From positions 1 to 21,557 of the forward strand of contig JALNQF010000575.1 of NCBI GenBank assembly GCA_028456385.1: 21,557 nucleotides of DNA, read 5' to 3'. Position 1 is the stretch's first letter, and every line of letters begins with the position of its first letter. Source of the DNA: Ophiosphaerella korrae (taxonomy: Eukaryota > Ascomycota > Dothideomycetes > Pleosporales > Phaeosphaeriaceae). The notes under the pieces were generated by a model that was not told where the DNA came from, did no database searches, and was given only the letters and a program-made list of their open reading frames with translations. The position numbers and the translations under genes are program-made. Shown in pieces: positions 1 through 10,612 of this stretch.

Positions 1-1614
1 TTAGTAGATATATAATAGTAATACTTTAAAGACGTAGATTAGGCCTAAGTATTAGGAAAAGAACTACTATAAATTAAAAGAATAGTTTCTAACGTAACTA
101 CTAGAATACGTGTACTTAAAAGCAATTCCTAAATAGTAAATTAAATCTTCTAGCACTTTGTTTAAAAATAGAATATTTTATAAGATAATAAAGATCTAAG
201 ATAATATATAGATCTTTTTATTACGTATAGTAGAAGATATTTAAAAGTAGAGCTTAATCTCTAGGAAGATAAGTATAAGAGTTAGGGAGAGTACAATAAA
301 GATAATAAGGGTAAAGATAATAATAATAATAACTATAATACTAATAGATGTAATAAGTATAAATACACTAAAAGTAATAATAGTAAGAATATAGTATATA
401 AAGAGATAGAAGAGAACTAGAAATATATTATCTATAACCTTAATTTTAGTAGCTATAAAACTCTTACAAGTTATTTTAAAAGATATAAGAGAGTATAATA
501 CTTTAATATTAAGAAGCTACGTTAATATCTAGCCTATTAAAAGGATAAGACGAAGAAAAAGAATAACTATTTAGTTAAATTAGGCCTACCTACTTAGTTT
601 AATTATCTTAAAAGATTTTATAGTCTATACTCTCTTCCTTATACTTTATTAGATTTAAAAGATCTAGTAAAGTATCTATACCCTTTCTTAGTTTATATAA
701 GTAAGGAAAAAGATAAGCTCTTTAATACTTATAGTCTTAACGTCTATATTACTAAAGCTTATAAAGCTAAACTAGAAGAAAAAATAAAGGATAAGTTTAA
801 AGAAAAAGTTTAATACTATTAATACTACTCTTGTAGAAGATATATCTCTTAAGGAGTTAGATAGATAGTCTTAGTAGAAAGTATCGCTAAGTAGAAATTC
901 TATTTTAATATATTTTATACTAATAAGAAGCGAATTATATATTAGTACTTTATCTACTAAGATATAATTTGTACTACTTAAGGCCTTAAGTTTTATTTCT
1001 TAAACTTATATAAAAGAAGAAAAAGATATTTTATAAACTTATTCTTATACCTAGAGTATATTTGTACTAGAAATGTTAATCTACTAATAATTACTAGAAG
1101 AAAGGCCTAGTAAGAATATATTAATTAATACTATAATAGAGTAGCTAAAGAATATAAGCTAGAAGAACTTATTAAATTATTAGATATAATTTTATATTAT
1201 CTCTACTTAGTCTATAGGTATTACTACTATAAGCGCTCTTACTTATAAGAGTATCTTAAACTTACCTATAAAGAGCTTATTAAGAAGACTTCTTTATAAT
1301 ATCTTTAATATACACGCTAATTTAGTAATATAAATACCTAGATTTATTATACTATTTGCGAGTATTAGGTATATAAAAGCCTAAGAAGTTATACTATTAG
1401 TAGTTATAATAATACAACTATTATAATTACTAGTCTAATAGATAAGATAGAAACTATAGACAAAATTAATTTAGATAAAATAGTAGTATTATAACAAGAC
1501 TAGGTAGATAAAAGTATACGTAGTTTTAAAGATTTTAGAAAGAAGCCTAAAAGAAAGAGGAATCTACTAGATAATACGTTACTAAGTAGTAAGGATAAGC
1601 TTCTTCTTAACTAA
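1..1614 (+). pseudogene. Unrecognised coding remnant, 5' end outside window
   Basis: One frame (codons starting at 1, 4, 7...) reads as degraded protein to paired TAA codons at 1612-1617. Between 421 and 1611 about 25 of 397 codons are TAA/TAG, near the rate expected if they are former Gln/Trp, and the residues are Lys/Glu/Leu rich. A low-complexity Asn run (319-333) splits an N-terminal part from a larger C-terminal part. A Tyr-rich stretch at 1222-1240 could hide Cys/His residues. A basic cluster R-K-K-P-K-R-K-R (1537-1560) just before the end looks like a nuclear localisation signal. I do not recognise the family. A transposon protein or a host nuclear protein are both possible. The start lies upstream of the window. 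Confidence 0.6.
316..333. repeat. Short AAT-type low-complexity run
   Basis: A TAA/ATA-type trinucleotide run. It reads as consecutive Asn codons in the frame of the surrounding remnant and probably reflects a low-complexity linker in the former protein. Confidence 0.6.
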
Positions 1615-2325
1615 TAACTCTAATATACTATTTCTAAGTCTAATACTAGATCTTAGTATATCTAGGACAATATCTCTATAGATCCTAATCTAATAGAATA
1701 GGGTAAATTAGTTATAATAGAATATATATAACTTAATAGAGGGAGTAAACTTAACTTAAATCTTTAATAATATATATTAGAGTGTCTAGGTTATAAAACT
1801 TAGAGCTAATCTACTATACTAAATACTAATAAAAACTAAGAGTTACTATATAGCCTTTCTTTTCTTCCTTAAGATAGATACTATAAGTGTTTGCCTAATA
1901 GGTAATAGGTAATAATTTTCTTAGAAGATCTAGTTAGTATTTTACTATATCTATTATAATAAATAACTTATAATCTCTTTAGAAGATAGAGGCTAACCTC
2001 TATAATTTAATACCTTGTATTCCTAGAGTTTACTTTGTTATATTAACAAATATACCTCTATATTATAATTAATAACTATATTATTATATTTTTTAAATAA
2101 AGTTTGTAGTTACTTTAAGAAATTCTTACTAGTTTAATCGCGCTTAGGCTTTGTAATTCTAGTAGCTTTTATTAATATATCTACTCTAAACTAAAGTAAA
2201 CCTTACTATAAAATTACTAAACCTATTTAATAAATATATTAGTTTAATAGATAAAATCTATATTTAATCTACTTTCTTTTAATATCTAGAAAGGTCTAGA
2301 ATTAGACTCCTTTCTATAATAGATC

Positions 2326-2354
2326 TATCCCTAGATATATAAAATATAGGGATA
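2326..2354. repeat. Small inverted repeat (TATCCCT/AGGGATA)
   Basis: TATCCCT at 2326-2332 is the exact reverse complement of AGGGATA at 2348-2354, separated by 15 AT-rich bases. A simple short palindrome; no function can be assigned, and chance is possible in such biased DNA. Confidence 0.45.
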
Positions 2355-2527
2355 TAGTTAGTATAATTATAGTTACTTTAAGTAAATAAGATCGCGCCTA
2401 AGTAGATCTTAAGCTAGCTTAATTAATCCTAGAGGGTGCCTAATTTAAGCTTAATTAGATTAAATAGGTCCTGAAATTAGGTATAATAATTAGTAGCTTA
2501 AGTTATAGCTAAGTAACCCTAAGCTTG

Positions 2528-2619
2528 CTATAAGCTAATATAAACTAGTATAATTACGCCTAATTTCCTCTCTAAGTAGTATAAAGAGAGCCTAAAATTA
2601 GGCCCTAATTAGCTTATAG
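2528..2619. repeat. Nested hairpin, MITE-like or structured element
   Basis: Three successive arms pair in order: CTATAAGCTAAT (2528-2539) with ATTAGCTTATAG (2608-2619), GCCTAATTT (2558-2566) with AAATTAGGC (2595-2603), and CTCTCT (2568-2573) with AGAGAG (2585-2590). That is 27 paired positions in 92 bases with an 11-base loop and asymmetric bulges. Both arms stay complementary after RIP, which is notable because independent mutation of the arms would break pairing. It may be a small foldback or MITE, or the centre of a larger inverted repeat. No coding frame crosses it. Confidence 0.6.
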
Positions 2620-2933
2620 AGATATAAGGTGTTAAGAAATAACTAGTCCTATTTTTAGGTTATAATCTTCTATAGCTAGCTCTTTACCCCTTATACTAGT
2701 AGTATTTTCCTTTTATTTATAGTCTTAAGGCTACTTAAATAATTATATACGTATATTTAGCTACTAGTAATAATCTTTATAATTTTTGTATATAGACTTA
2801 GTATAGACTATACCTAAAAGTAGAGTTTATAGAGTTCTAAATATCTAACTTTATTTATATCTTAAGTTATAGAGAGACTCTATATTAATAGATTATTTAT
2901 TAGCTTACTAAACTATTATCTAAAGCCCCTTAA

Positions 2934-2957
2934 TAGTAGTAGTAGTAGTAGTAGTAG
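2934..2957. repeat. (TAG)8 microsatellite
   Basis: Eight perfect TAG units. Because RIP turns CAG and TGG into TAG, the ancestral run may have been (CAG)n or (TGG)n on this strand. Not in a supported coding frame. Confidence 0.85.
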
Positions 2958-3961
2958 CTTACTAACTTTATAGTAAGATTAGCCTATTCTATAAATACTA
3001 CTACTAGATAGGCAAAGTAGGGCAAGTTAATAGATAACTACTAGAAAAATAAGAAGGAATATATAGAATAAATTATTACTAAGAAAGAGTATAGGATTTA
3101 CTACTACTATTAAGAAGACTAATAAATTACTTAATAGAGCACCTCTAAATAAGCTAAAGCTACGTATTATAAGTAATCTATTATTGTTTTAAAGCTAAGC
3201 TTAAAGAGTTATAAGCTTTTAATAATACGCGTAAAAATAAGCTAGAAATATCTAATTAGAGAATAAAGCTACTATAGTAGTACTTAAAGGAGCTATAAAA
3301 AACTATAGCGAGTAGGCTATACTATATAGAGTTATATTATACTTACTAAGAAGAGAAATAGTAAGATATTATTCTATCTAGTACTACTTTACTAACTAGA
3401 TTATAATATAAGTAGCGTATAATATATAATAAGTATAGTATAGATAGCTAGCGCTAGTAGGGCTTTAGAGTATAACCTAATAATAGAACAATAGTATTAT
3501 TTACGTATACTAAATAGGTATAAAAAGTCCTAGTATCTCTATAAAGACTTACTATATAGCGCTAAAGTAAGTAGCTTATTATTCCTAGTATATTTAGACT
3601 CTTAACTTAGTAGAAGACTAAATATTAGTTTATTATAGAGTATATAGTTTTAGTATCTATATAATCTAGAAAGTTAATAGCGTAATACTACGCCTTAATT
3701 ATTATAGCTATATAACCTAGTATTTATACTATATAACCCTACTATAATAGAGACTAAGATAGTAGCTACTATTTAAAGGCGATTTTTACTCGTAGAGTAT
3801 AAAGAATATCCTAAGTAAGTAGTGTAGTTTTATATATATAGTATATAGTATATTAAGCTAGTAGATATATAAAATAATACTTTCTAGAGCTTACTTTCTA
3901 ATTAACCTACTATACTACGACACTCTCTACTATTAGTATTACTAGTAATAGTAAGTAAAGA

Positions 3962-4624
3962 TCTAAGAGTAAGTTCGCTTACTTAATAGAAGTCCTAGAT
4001 ATAAAGTATACTAAGTTAAAATACTATAGACTAAAATTTTGCTAGAAAGACTATATATAAGGTATCTATATTACTTATATATTATATTGTTATATTTAGT
4101 ACACGCTAAGGTAAGTAATTTTCTACAATATAGGTAAAGGTACAACTATAACCTTAGGAGTACTTAGCACTTAGCTAGCGCTACTACCTATTATAACTAT
4201 TAATATTAAGTAGATCTTAAAGAAGAATAAACCTTAATACTACCTTCTACTATAATAATAGCGCGTTTATATAGGCGTAGAAATAATAACGTACTAAAGT
4301 ATAGGTATAAGAGTACGTATATCTTAGTACCTTAGTAGCTTAGCGTTATTATTAGGTATTATTATACTATCTTGCTTTTACGCTAGATAACTCTATAATA
4401 AACCTACTAGTAAGATATAAGCGCTTAATATCTTAACTTAAATAATATAGCTACTTATTTAAAGCCTCTAGCTACCTAGTAAAAACTACTTATACTATTC
4501 TTAGAAGATAAAGGTATATAGATATACTTTATTATATAATTATATTAAGTATATTCTAATACTTTAAAGTATATCTTATAAACTATACGCGTTCTATATA
4601 AAGAACCTTACGCCCCTAAACTAA
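3962..4624 (+). pseudogene. Weak unrecognised coding remnant
   Basis: In the frame starting at 3962 about 8% of codons are TAA/TAG, lower than the same frame upstream (about 16%), and the stretch 3962-4240 is especially open. It contains the short string N-I-G-K-G-T-T at about 4130-4150, which superficially resembles a P-loop but has no other nucleotide-binding motif around it. The minus strand here has about 10-11% stops in the two frames tried, so the plus strand is mildly preferred. It ends at a TAA just before the DUF7924 remnant and could be its upstream neighbour or noise. I do not recognise a family. Confidence 0.3.
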
Positions 4625-4631
4625 TAATTAT

Positions 4632-6206
4632 ATAATTCTATCCTTTTCTTAGAAAGTAGTAACGTAAAAGCAATCTTAAACAACTAAAGCTAAGTAAGCT
4701 AAGTAAGCTACTAACCTTAGATAATCTAAGTAGCCTTAAAAACTTATCTAGTAGCTTTTACCTATCTAGTAACCTAAAGAGAGGAAGTAATACCTAGATA
4801 TCTTAGAATCTAGTACTACTAGTACTTCCTATAAATAGGCACGATATAATCTTAACAAAGCTATTATTAACAAGTTAGCTAAATAAGAAGAGGTAGATAA
4901 CGTTAATAGCTAAAAAAATCCTATATTATACTAGATAAAAACAGGACACTAGCCTAAAAGATACTCTAAGTAAAGTAATAAAAATATAAGCTATCTACTT
5001 ACTAGGTAGAAGTCTTTAGGCTCTCTTTGCTAGAGGTAATCTATATAGATCTCTATTAATCTAGCTTCTATTATACTAAGCTCTATTACGCTAAGCTCTA
5101 TAATACCTAGTAACTAAAAGCTAAAAGAAGTTAAAAGTACTCTCTACTAAGATCTACGTTATAAACTCTTACTTTCTACTAAAAGTAGCTTTATAGAAGA
5201 ATTAGTACTAGAGATAACTAAGAAGAGTAAGAAGAGCTTCTTAAACTTACTTAATATAAAACAAATAGTTCTCTAAGACTTATTATTTTATAATAATATT
5301 TTTAAAAGGATATACTAAAAGATATAGAATAGGAATAAGACTAGAGTTATCTATAATATCTCTCTTTTAATTATACTTTTAGTAGAGACTCTAGCTACCT
5401 ATAGCGCTAATTATCTTAATATTCTAATTAAGAGTACTAATAAAGGCTAGAATAACTCTTTACTCTTAATAGGAACGCGTCTATAGCCTAACTACTTTAT
5501 AGGATTTAAGTAGGAGGTATTTACTAAAGAGTAGCTAGATAAGCTTACTTTATTTATTAGTAACTTTATCTCTAGTAATTAGTTATACTTTATAGCTACG
5601 TACTATATATACTTCTTATTCTTTACTTATAAGGTAAAGTATAGTACTATAGTACTTAATATTATAAACTAATAGAATACTTATAGTATAATACTTATAG
5701 TAAGAGCTACTATTAAGCTCTTTAGACTTATTAGTTAGGAGATAGAGCTTTACTAGGAGATTCTTACCTTCTTAATTTTATATAACTATACTTCTATAAA
5801 AATTTATAGGTATTACCTAATTATTAAGGAGAAGGATATTAAGTATTACTACTATTCTATTTACAAGTTTAATTTTACTACCCTAGATAGAAGAGAGAAA
5901 TAGATAGTATATAAGTTTACTAAGAACGTCTATAATATATAGATACTAAATTACTTTAAATAGCTATATTTAGCTATAGATTAAATTCTAGTAGATCTAG
6001 ATTTTAGTATTCTACAACTTTCTTAGAGTTTTAGTCTTTTATAAGACTTTAAGCGCTATTATCTCTTAGGATTAAGTTAGCCTAATTCTTAATTATAAGG
6101 GCCTAGTTAATAAAGTACTAATAGTGTAAGAGATACTACCTCTAATACCTCTTTTACTAACTAAGACGTGCTAAAGCGTTATAGGAAATAGCTTACTATA
6201 AAATAA
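4632..6206 (+). pseudogene. DUF7924-family protein remnant
   Basis: A full-length-looking copy of the fungal DUF7924 family, whose function is unknown and which is often multicopy in ascomycetes. The codons starting at 4632 stay in one frame to a TAA at 6204-6206, about 525 codons. Landmarks in order: a basic, Gln-rich N-terminus; an aromatic/basic motif near 4929-4970 matching the family's IeYW...GrWPKeYF; the LLxTKxSF segment at about 5160-5200; the PNYFIGFK block near 5490-5520; the ALDxxDRQNxHS-type block near 5650-5690; and the very characteristic YKFTKNVYNI at 5910-5939, followed by the IDQ..DLDF and LSQSFSLLQDF tail. About 6% of codons in the core are TAA/TAG, all explicable as Gln or Trp. 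I see no indel. The exact start is uncertain because ATG is erased; ATA at 4632 is one candidate. It converges on the NLR remnant. Confidence 0.85.
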
Positions 6207-7069
6207 TATATACTAGAAACTATCTTATAATACTATATATAGATATTTAACTAACTTAATTTACTCTATACTCTATAATACTATAAGTCTTACCTTTACC
6301 TTTCTTAAAAAAGCTTATACTAAGCTAACTAGTTTTAGTAAAAGATTAGGTAGTAGTCTACGTAATTATAGACTTTCCTATACTAGCTATACTATATAAC
6401 TAGAATATAGGTTTACTATCCTTATTATTTACCTAATTTATAATAGTCTTTAGTAGATTAGTATAGGTATTTAGTAAATACTATACGTTATACTTATTAG
6501 CGTGTAAGTTAAAGGAAGCGCCTATTATAATAAGTAGTTTTATTAAGTCTAGCTACTAGCTTATATTAGCTATAAGGTCTCTATACAATTAGTAAGACGC
6601 TATATATATAGATAGTAGGTCTAAGTATAGAGGCTTACGTCTAATTAACTTAGAGGGTAAAGCTAAAAGTATATCTATACTTCTTAAAGTTCTAAACTAT
6701 CTTCTCTACTTCTTTACTTATTAATAGCTATTTTAAAGCTTAGAAACTAAATTACTATATTACTTTATAGGGCCTAGTAAGCTTAATTTTAGCTTAGAGA
6801 GTAGCTTTAAGCTCTTTTAGCTCCTATAAATATTTCTAGAGTAGGTCTAGTAATATATTTATAGTAAGAAGCTATAACTTACTCTACTTATCTAGAAGCT
6901 ATTAAAGCTTCTTAAGTATAGTCTTAGTATTATTAACCTTTTAGTAGAGGTACTTAATATTACTCTTTACGTACTTAACCTTAACTAAGTACTATAAGTA
7001 GAGCGACGCAACTTTAGTAGATATATTAATAATAGTAATTATACTTACTACTCCTAAAAGGCTATCTAT
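6205..7069 (-). pseudogene. NOD-like receptor remnant (STAND N-terminal domain + NACHT P-loop), truncated
   Basis: Minus-strand gene starting at a former ATG (ATA at 7069-7067). The first ~140 codons match the common ascomycete STAND N-terminal domain: a hydrophobic opening helix, a long Lys/Leu coiled region, then the hallmark LK.LLISKEVEKIV.NFKKY (about 6745-6675) and FTL.VNQ (about 6665-6645). The frame then shifts by one base, with pieces of the linker (GASFN, then LLNTYTNLLKTI) at 6520-6430. The NACHT entry IF.L is followed by a Walker A decayed to A-S-I-G-K-S (6387-6370), where Gly became Ser because GCT-GGT turned into GCT-AGT. SFTKTS and SFFKK follow. Similarity fades where the convergent DUF7924 remnant ends, so most of NACHT and any repeat domain (ankyrin, WD40 or TPR) are missing. 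In life such proteins act in fungal innate immunity and heterokaryon incompatibility. Confidence 0.85.
6370..6387 (-). other. Decayed Walker A (P-loop) of the NLR
   Basis: Reads A-S-I-G-K-S on the minus strand, against the family consensus AG(T/M)GKS. The Ser and Ile are each explained by a single G-to-A change in a TG context. Confidence 0.85.
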
Positions 7070-7825
7070 AATATAGCGCGCTATTTAGTATATAGTAGAT
7101 ATAGCTCTATAGATACTCTAATATAAGTTTAGAAAGTAGTAAGGTTACTCTATACGTATAAAAGATATTACTATTTATCTTTAGCGTAGTAAGGCTAAGA
7201 AAGCTACTATAGCTAGACGTGCTTAATACTATAGTATTAATATAGGCTCTTCTACGCTAACAAAGATACTATAGAGTGTATATTTACTATTACCTAAGCT
7301 AAAATATAATATATTATAAGTTTACCTAGGGTTACCTTAGTAGAGATTAGTCTATACCCTTATTAGATAGCTTTAGTTAGAGGTACTAATAGGGGCTAAA
7401 ACCTTATATACAAGATTACTACTTATAGCTATATAGCTAAATATAACTCTTTTATAATATTATCTAGGTCTAAGGCGTATATATAGGCGCCTAATAACTT
7501 TTATTATTAATATATACGTTGTAGTAGCTCTATAAAGAGTTGTACTTATTTAGGCTTTATAGAAGAATTATTATAACTTTAGTAGGAAGGTATTAGTATT
7601 ATAGTAATTTTTAGGTAGGAAGGTAGGTATAGATTAAGAAATATTAAAATTTAGTAATATAATAACAACTTTATAAAGTGTAAGAGTTGTACTAACGCTT
7701 TTAAGTATCTAAGCTAAAGTACTATTTTTTTTTATTATAGGGGTTATTCTATTATAGTTAGATAGATATTAGAGCCTATACTCTTATTCTTATAACTACT
7801 AGAGACGTTAATATTACTTCTAAAA
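7070..7825. other. Intergenic spacer between NLR and 2EXR remnants
   Basis: About 750 bases upstream of the NLR start and downstream of the 2EXR end. I see no sustained coding frame on either strand. It contains a T9 tract (about 7726-7734) and a short GGTAGGAAGGTAGGTA repeat near 7614-7629. It presumably held the NLR promoter, but no promoter element is recognisable after RIP. Confidence 0.5.
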
Positions 7826-8539
7826 TTACTTAAATTTACGTTTACGTCCTAGTAATAAGCTATCTCTAAGTGTATATACCCTCTAAAGGAGCTATTAGCT
7901 ATCTTCTCCTTTTAGCTAATATAGATCCTTAAGTTTAAAGTGTATGTCTTTAAACTCTAGAACTTTCTTAAATACCTAGAAAAAGTAGAAAAACTTAACC
8001 TCTTCTTTCTTACCTACTAATATCGCTACTATAAATTTTATAGTAAAGCGCTTTAGCTATATTCTTCCTTTAGTATAGAGTGTATAAACAAAGTCTAGTA
8101 AAATTAAGTACTTAGTATCTTTAGAGTCTTTAAGATCTACGTAAATCTTAATATTATTAATATATTAAAATATTTTTCTACTAAGTAATTAGAGAAGTAT
8201 AGAAAAGTTCTAGTTCTATCCTAAGTAGTATCTAACGTAGTAATCCTCGTTATCCTAATAGTAAAACTTATTATTAATAATTAAGTTATCTTTATTATAT
8301 TTAAGTCTAAGTAGCTTTATACTATATATTAGACTTATAACTTCTTTATAGACTTATTTATTAACTACAAGAAGCCTTATACTACTCCTTTTAAGTTTAT
8401 ACTAAGGAAAGAGCCCTAAAAATAGAGGAAATACGTACTAGTAGATTTTATTTCGAATTTCTCCTAGAAGTTTAAGTAGCTTTAACTATCTCTTAGGTAG
8501 TAATAGGTTATAGTTACTATAGTACTATTATTAGTCTTG
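7826..8539 (-). pseudogene. 2EXR / F-box-like domain protein remnant
   Basis: Minus strand, one frame from a candidate former start (ATA at 8539-8537) to TAA at 7828-7826, 238 codons, with about 6% TAA/TAG. Near the N-terminus it has the hallmark L-L-G-E-I-R-N-K-I-Y-x-Y-V (8470 downward), followed by L-L-V-V-N-K-x-V-Y-K-E-V at about 8375-8340. This is the LPxEIRNxIYxxv...LLxVNrqvyeEa signature of fungal 2EXR and F-box-like proteins. The rest is a Lys/Asp/Phe-rich C-terminal part, with N-E-D-Y-Y-V-R-Y-Y-L-G near 8250. Length suits this family, which is large, lineage-expanded and mostly uncharacterised; some members resemble substrate receptors of ubiquitin ligases, which is inference here. 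No frameshift was seen. Confidence 0.75.
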
Positions 8540-9360
8540 TATATTAGTATAGACAAATAGCTATCTATATTAGTATCTATATATAAGTATTACTATATAT
8601 TAGGCTTAGAGGAAATAGGAATATTTTTAAATACTACGTTGCGACTAAGCTGTACGCTCCTATAAAAGTAGTAGTATTGTACTAAAGTAATACTTATAGT
8701 CTATAATATATAATATCTCCTAATTACTTAATATAGATAAGTATAATCGCTCTTTAATTATTTAAATATTTAATAGATATTTACTAAGTAGAGGGCTAGG
8801 GCTAAGCTAAGTTCCTTTATTAGGCTATCTCTACGTATTTATTTTGTAGAGTTTTAGAGCGTAAACTAAAGTAAGAGGTAGATAGAAAGTAGAAGAGAAG
8901 ATAGTAAGTATCTAGAGACTAGTAATTACAAGTAAATATAAAGCTATTTATATCTATAGTACGTCTAAGCTACTAGTAATAATCTACGCATTATAGCGTA
9001 GTAGTAAAGCTATTATTAAGTTAGGATATAGTAGTACGCCTATATTAGTAGTTTTAATTTAGGAGTTAGCAAGACCTATTTACGCCTCTAGACCTAATCT
9101 ATAAGCTTTACTATATACGCCTAAGTAATATTAATACTATAATTTAATTAGCTTATAGTAGTATATATTACTACCTAATAGTATATAATATTATTAGCTA
9201 AAGTAAATAACTTATTTATACTATAGAGCTAAGGTCTAACTAATCTCTCCTCTAGAGATAGTACTATATATCTCCTAGTAACTAAAGTTATACAATATTA
9301 GATATTAGCTCTAGTAGTATTACTACTTCTAAAAAGTAAGATATAGCCCTAGAGCTTACT
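8540..9360. other. Spacer upstream of the 2EXR remnant
   Basis: About 0.8 kb with no frame that I can support as coding. It should contain the former promoter of the minus-strand 2EXR gene and the 5' flank of the plus-strand remnant that follows, but no motif is recognisable. Confidence 0.45.
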
Positions 9361-10500
9361 ATTTAGACTAAGGGTTTATGTCTACCTTATATAGTAAGAA
9401 GGAGGTGTAAGATAGCTAAATATATATATAGGATTTAAAATCAAAGCTTTCTAGTAAGAACCTTATCTATAGTAGAGGTATAGATAAAGTAAGCTACTAT
9501 ATACTATTAAATCTATACTAGAAATAGCTTTTATCTAAACTAAGCTAAATAGTAAAATATAGCTATTAGGTTTAGAAGCTATAATAGGAATATAACTATA
9601 GTTTATAGGCGTACTTTAGTAAGAGGCGTAGATCTTAGTAGATTCTATACTAAGAGATAGGAGATTAAAATATAACTTATATAGTAATACGTAGATATAA
9701 AGAGTATAAAGAAGTTAGAACGTATTAATACTACTCTTAATCTATTACTAGCTAGCTCTAACTTTATAATAGTATTTACTATCCTATAGCTAAAAGTAAG
9801 GTTTATAGCTAAGAGATAGAGTTAGAACCTTAGGGTTATACTAGCTAATATTAGAAACTACACTACTATAGTATCTAGAGTACTTAGTCTTAGTAAACTT
9901 AAAGATATCGATTTCTAGAATAGAGTAGCTATAGCGCGTAGTAGCTAAATATAGACTTATATTGTAGCTAGAAAAAGAGAAGATAATAAATAGGACTTAG
10001 AGTTTAGGCTAGATATAGATATAGTATATAAAAAGGAGAGTAAAGTATTTATTTTTAATAATATAAAACTTGCTATAAATCTAGTAAGTAAATACTTCTA
10101 AGTATAGTAGATAAAGGAGAAAAAGATTAGAATAAAGGCAATCTATTAGAAGTTTATTAAATAGCTTTTTTATATAATCTTTAACTCCTTAAAAATAGCT
10201 AACCTAGGTATATAGTACTTCTACGTTTATACTAGACTTTTTATAGAATAACTAAAAAACGTTTCTTACTAGTACTAAATAATTATTAAAAACGTATTAG
10301 GGTAAGAAAGAAAGGTTAATGTTTATATTATTAGTAAGCCTACTACAGCTATTAATAGCTATTTAAAGTTATTACTTATAGAGAAAAAAAAAGGGCTTAG
10401 AGTATATCTTAAAGATACTAAGCATAGTAAGGTATTAGATATTAGAAATATAACTAGAGTACGTTATATATTATAAAAGCTTTACCTACTACTAATTTAA
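9361..10500 (+). pseudogene. Unrecognised coding remnant
   Basis: The frame starting at 9361 carries about 9% TAA/TAG, with better stretches at about 9700-10080 and 10320-10485 (few stops, many charged residues). It opens with a Cys/Arg-rich piece (C-L-P-Y-I-V-R-R-R-C-K) near 9379-9412, ending with C-K, and closes with TAA at 10498-10500 after a segment containing K-D-T-K-H-S-K-V-L-D (about 10411-10440). The aligned minus-strand frame has slightly more stops and poorer composition, so I favour plus. I do not recognise the protein. It could be one gene or two pieces of different genes. Confidence 0.4.
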
Positions 10501-10612
10501 GTAGAATATTACTATAACCTACTTAGAAAGGTACTAACCTATTACTAGTAGTATAGAATTAGTAGGCTTTAGTAATAAGATTGTTAGTAATATCCTTAGT
10601 ACCTTAGAGTAG

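Larger units (their letters stand above)
1615..3961. other. Long spacer without a supported gene
   Basis: About 2.3 kb in which no frame I read keeps a low TAA/TAG rate over a useful length. The plus-strand frame starting at 3002 gives protein-like patches, but about 16% of its codons are stops as far as 3850, no better than background, so I do not call it. The stretch holds an inverted repeat around 2326-2354, a nested hairpin at 2528-2619, several copies of a CCTAATTT/AAATTAGG motif between 2440 and 2605, and a (TAG)8 run at 2934-2957. Confidence 0.55.

Noticed and set aside
2440..2540. Telomere-type CCCTAA sequence
   Set aside because: Only isolated single occurrences, with no tandem array.
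2820..3850. Plus-strand frame at 3002 with protein-like patches
   Set aside because: About 16% of codons are TAA/TAG, no lower than background in this sequence, and no motif is recognisable.
4120..4155. NIGKGTT string resembling a helicase P-loop (telomere-linked helicase idea)
   Set aside because: No Walker B or other helicase motif nearby, and the surrounding frame is only weakly coding.
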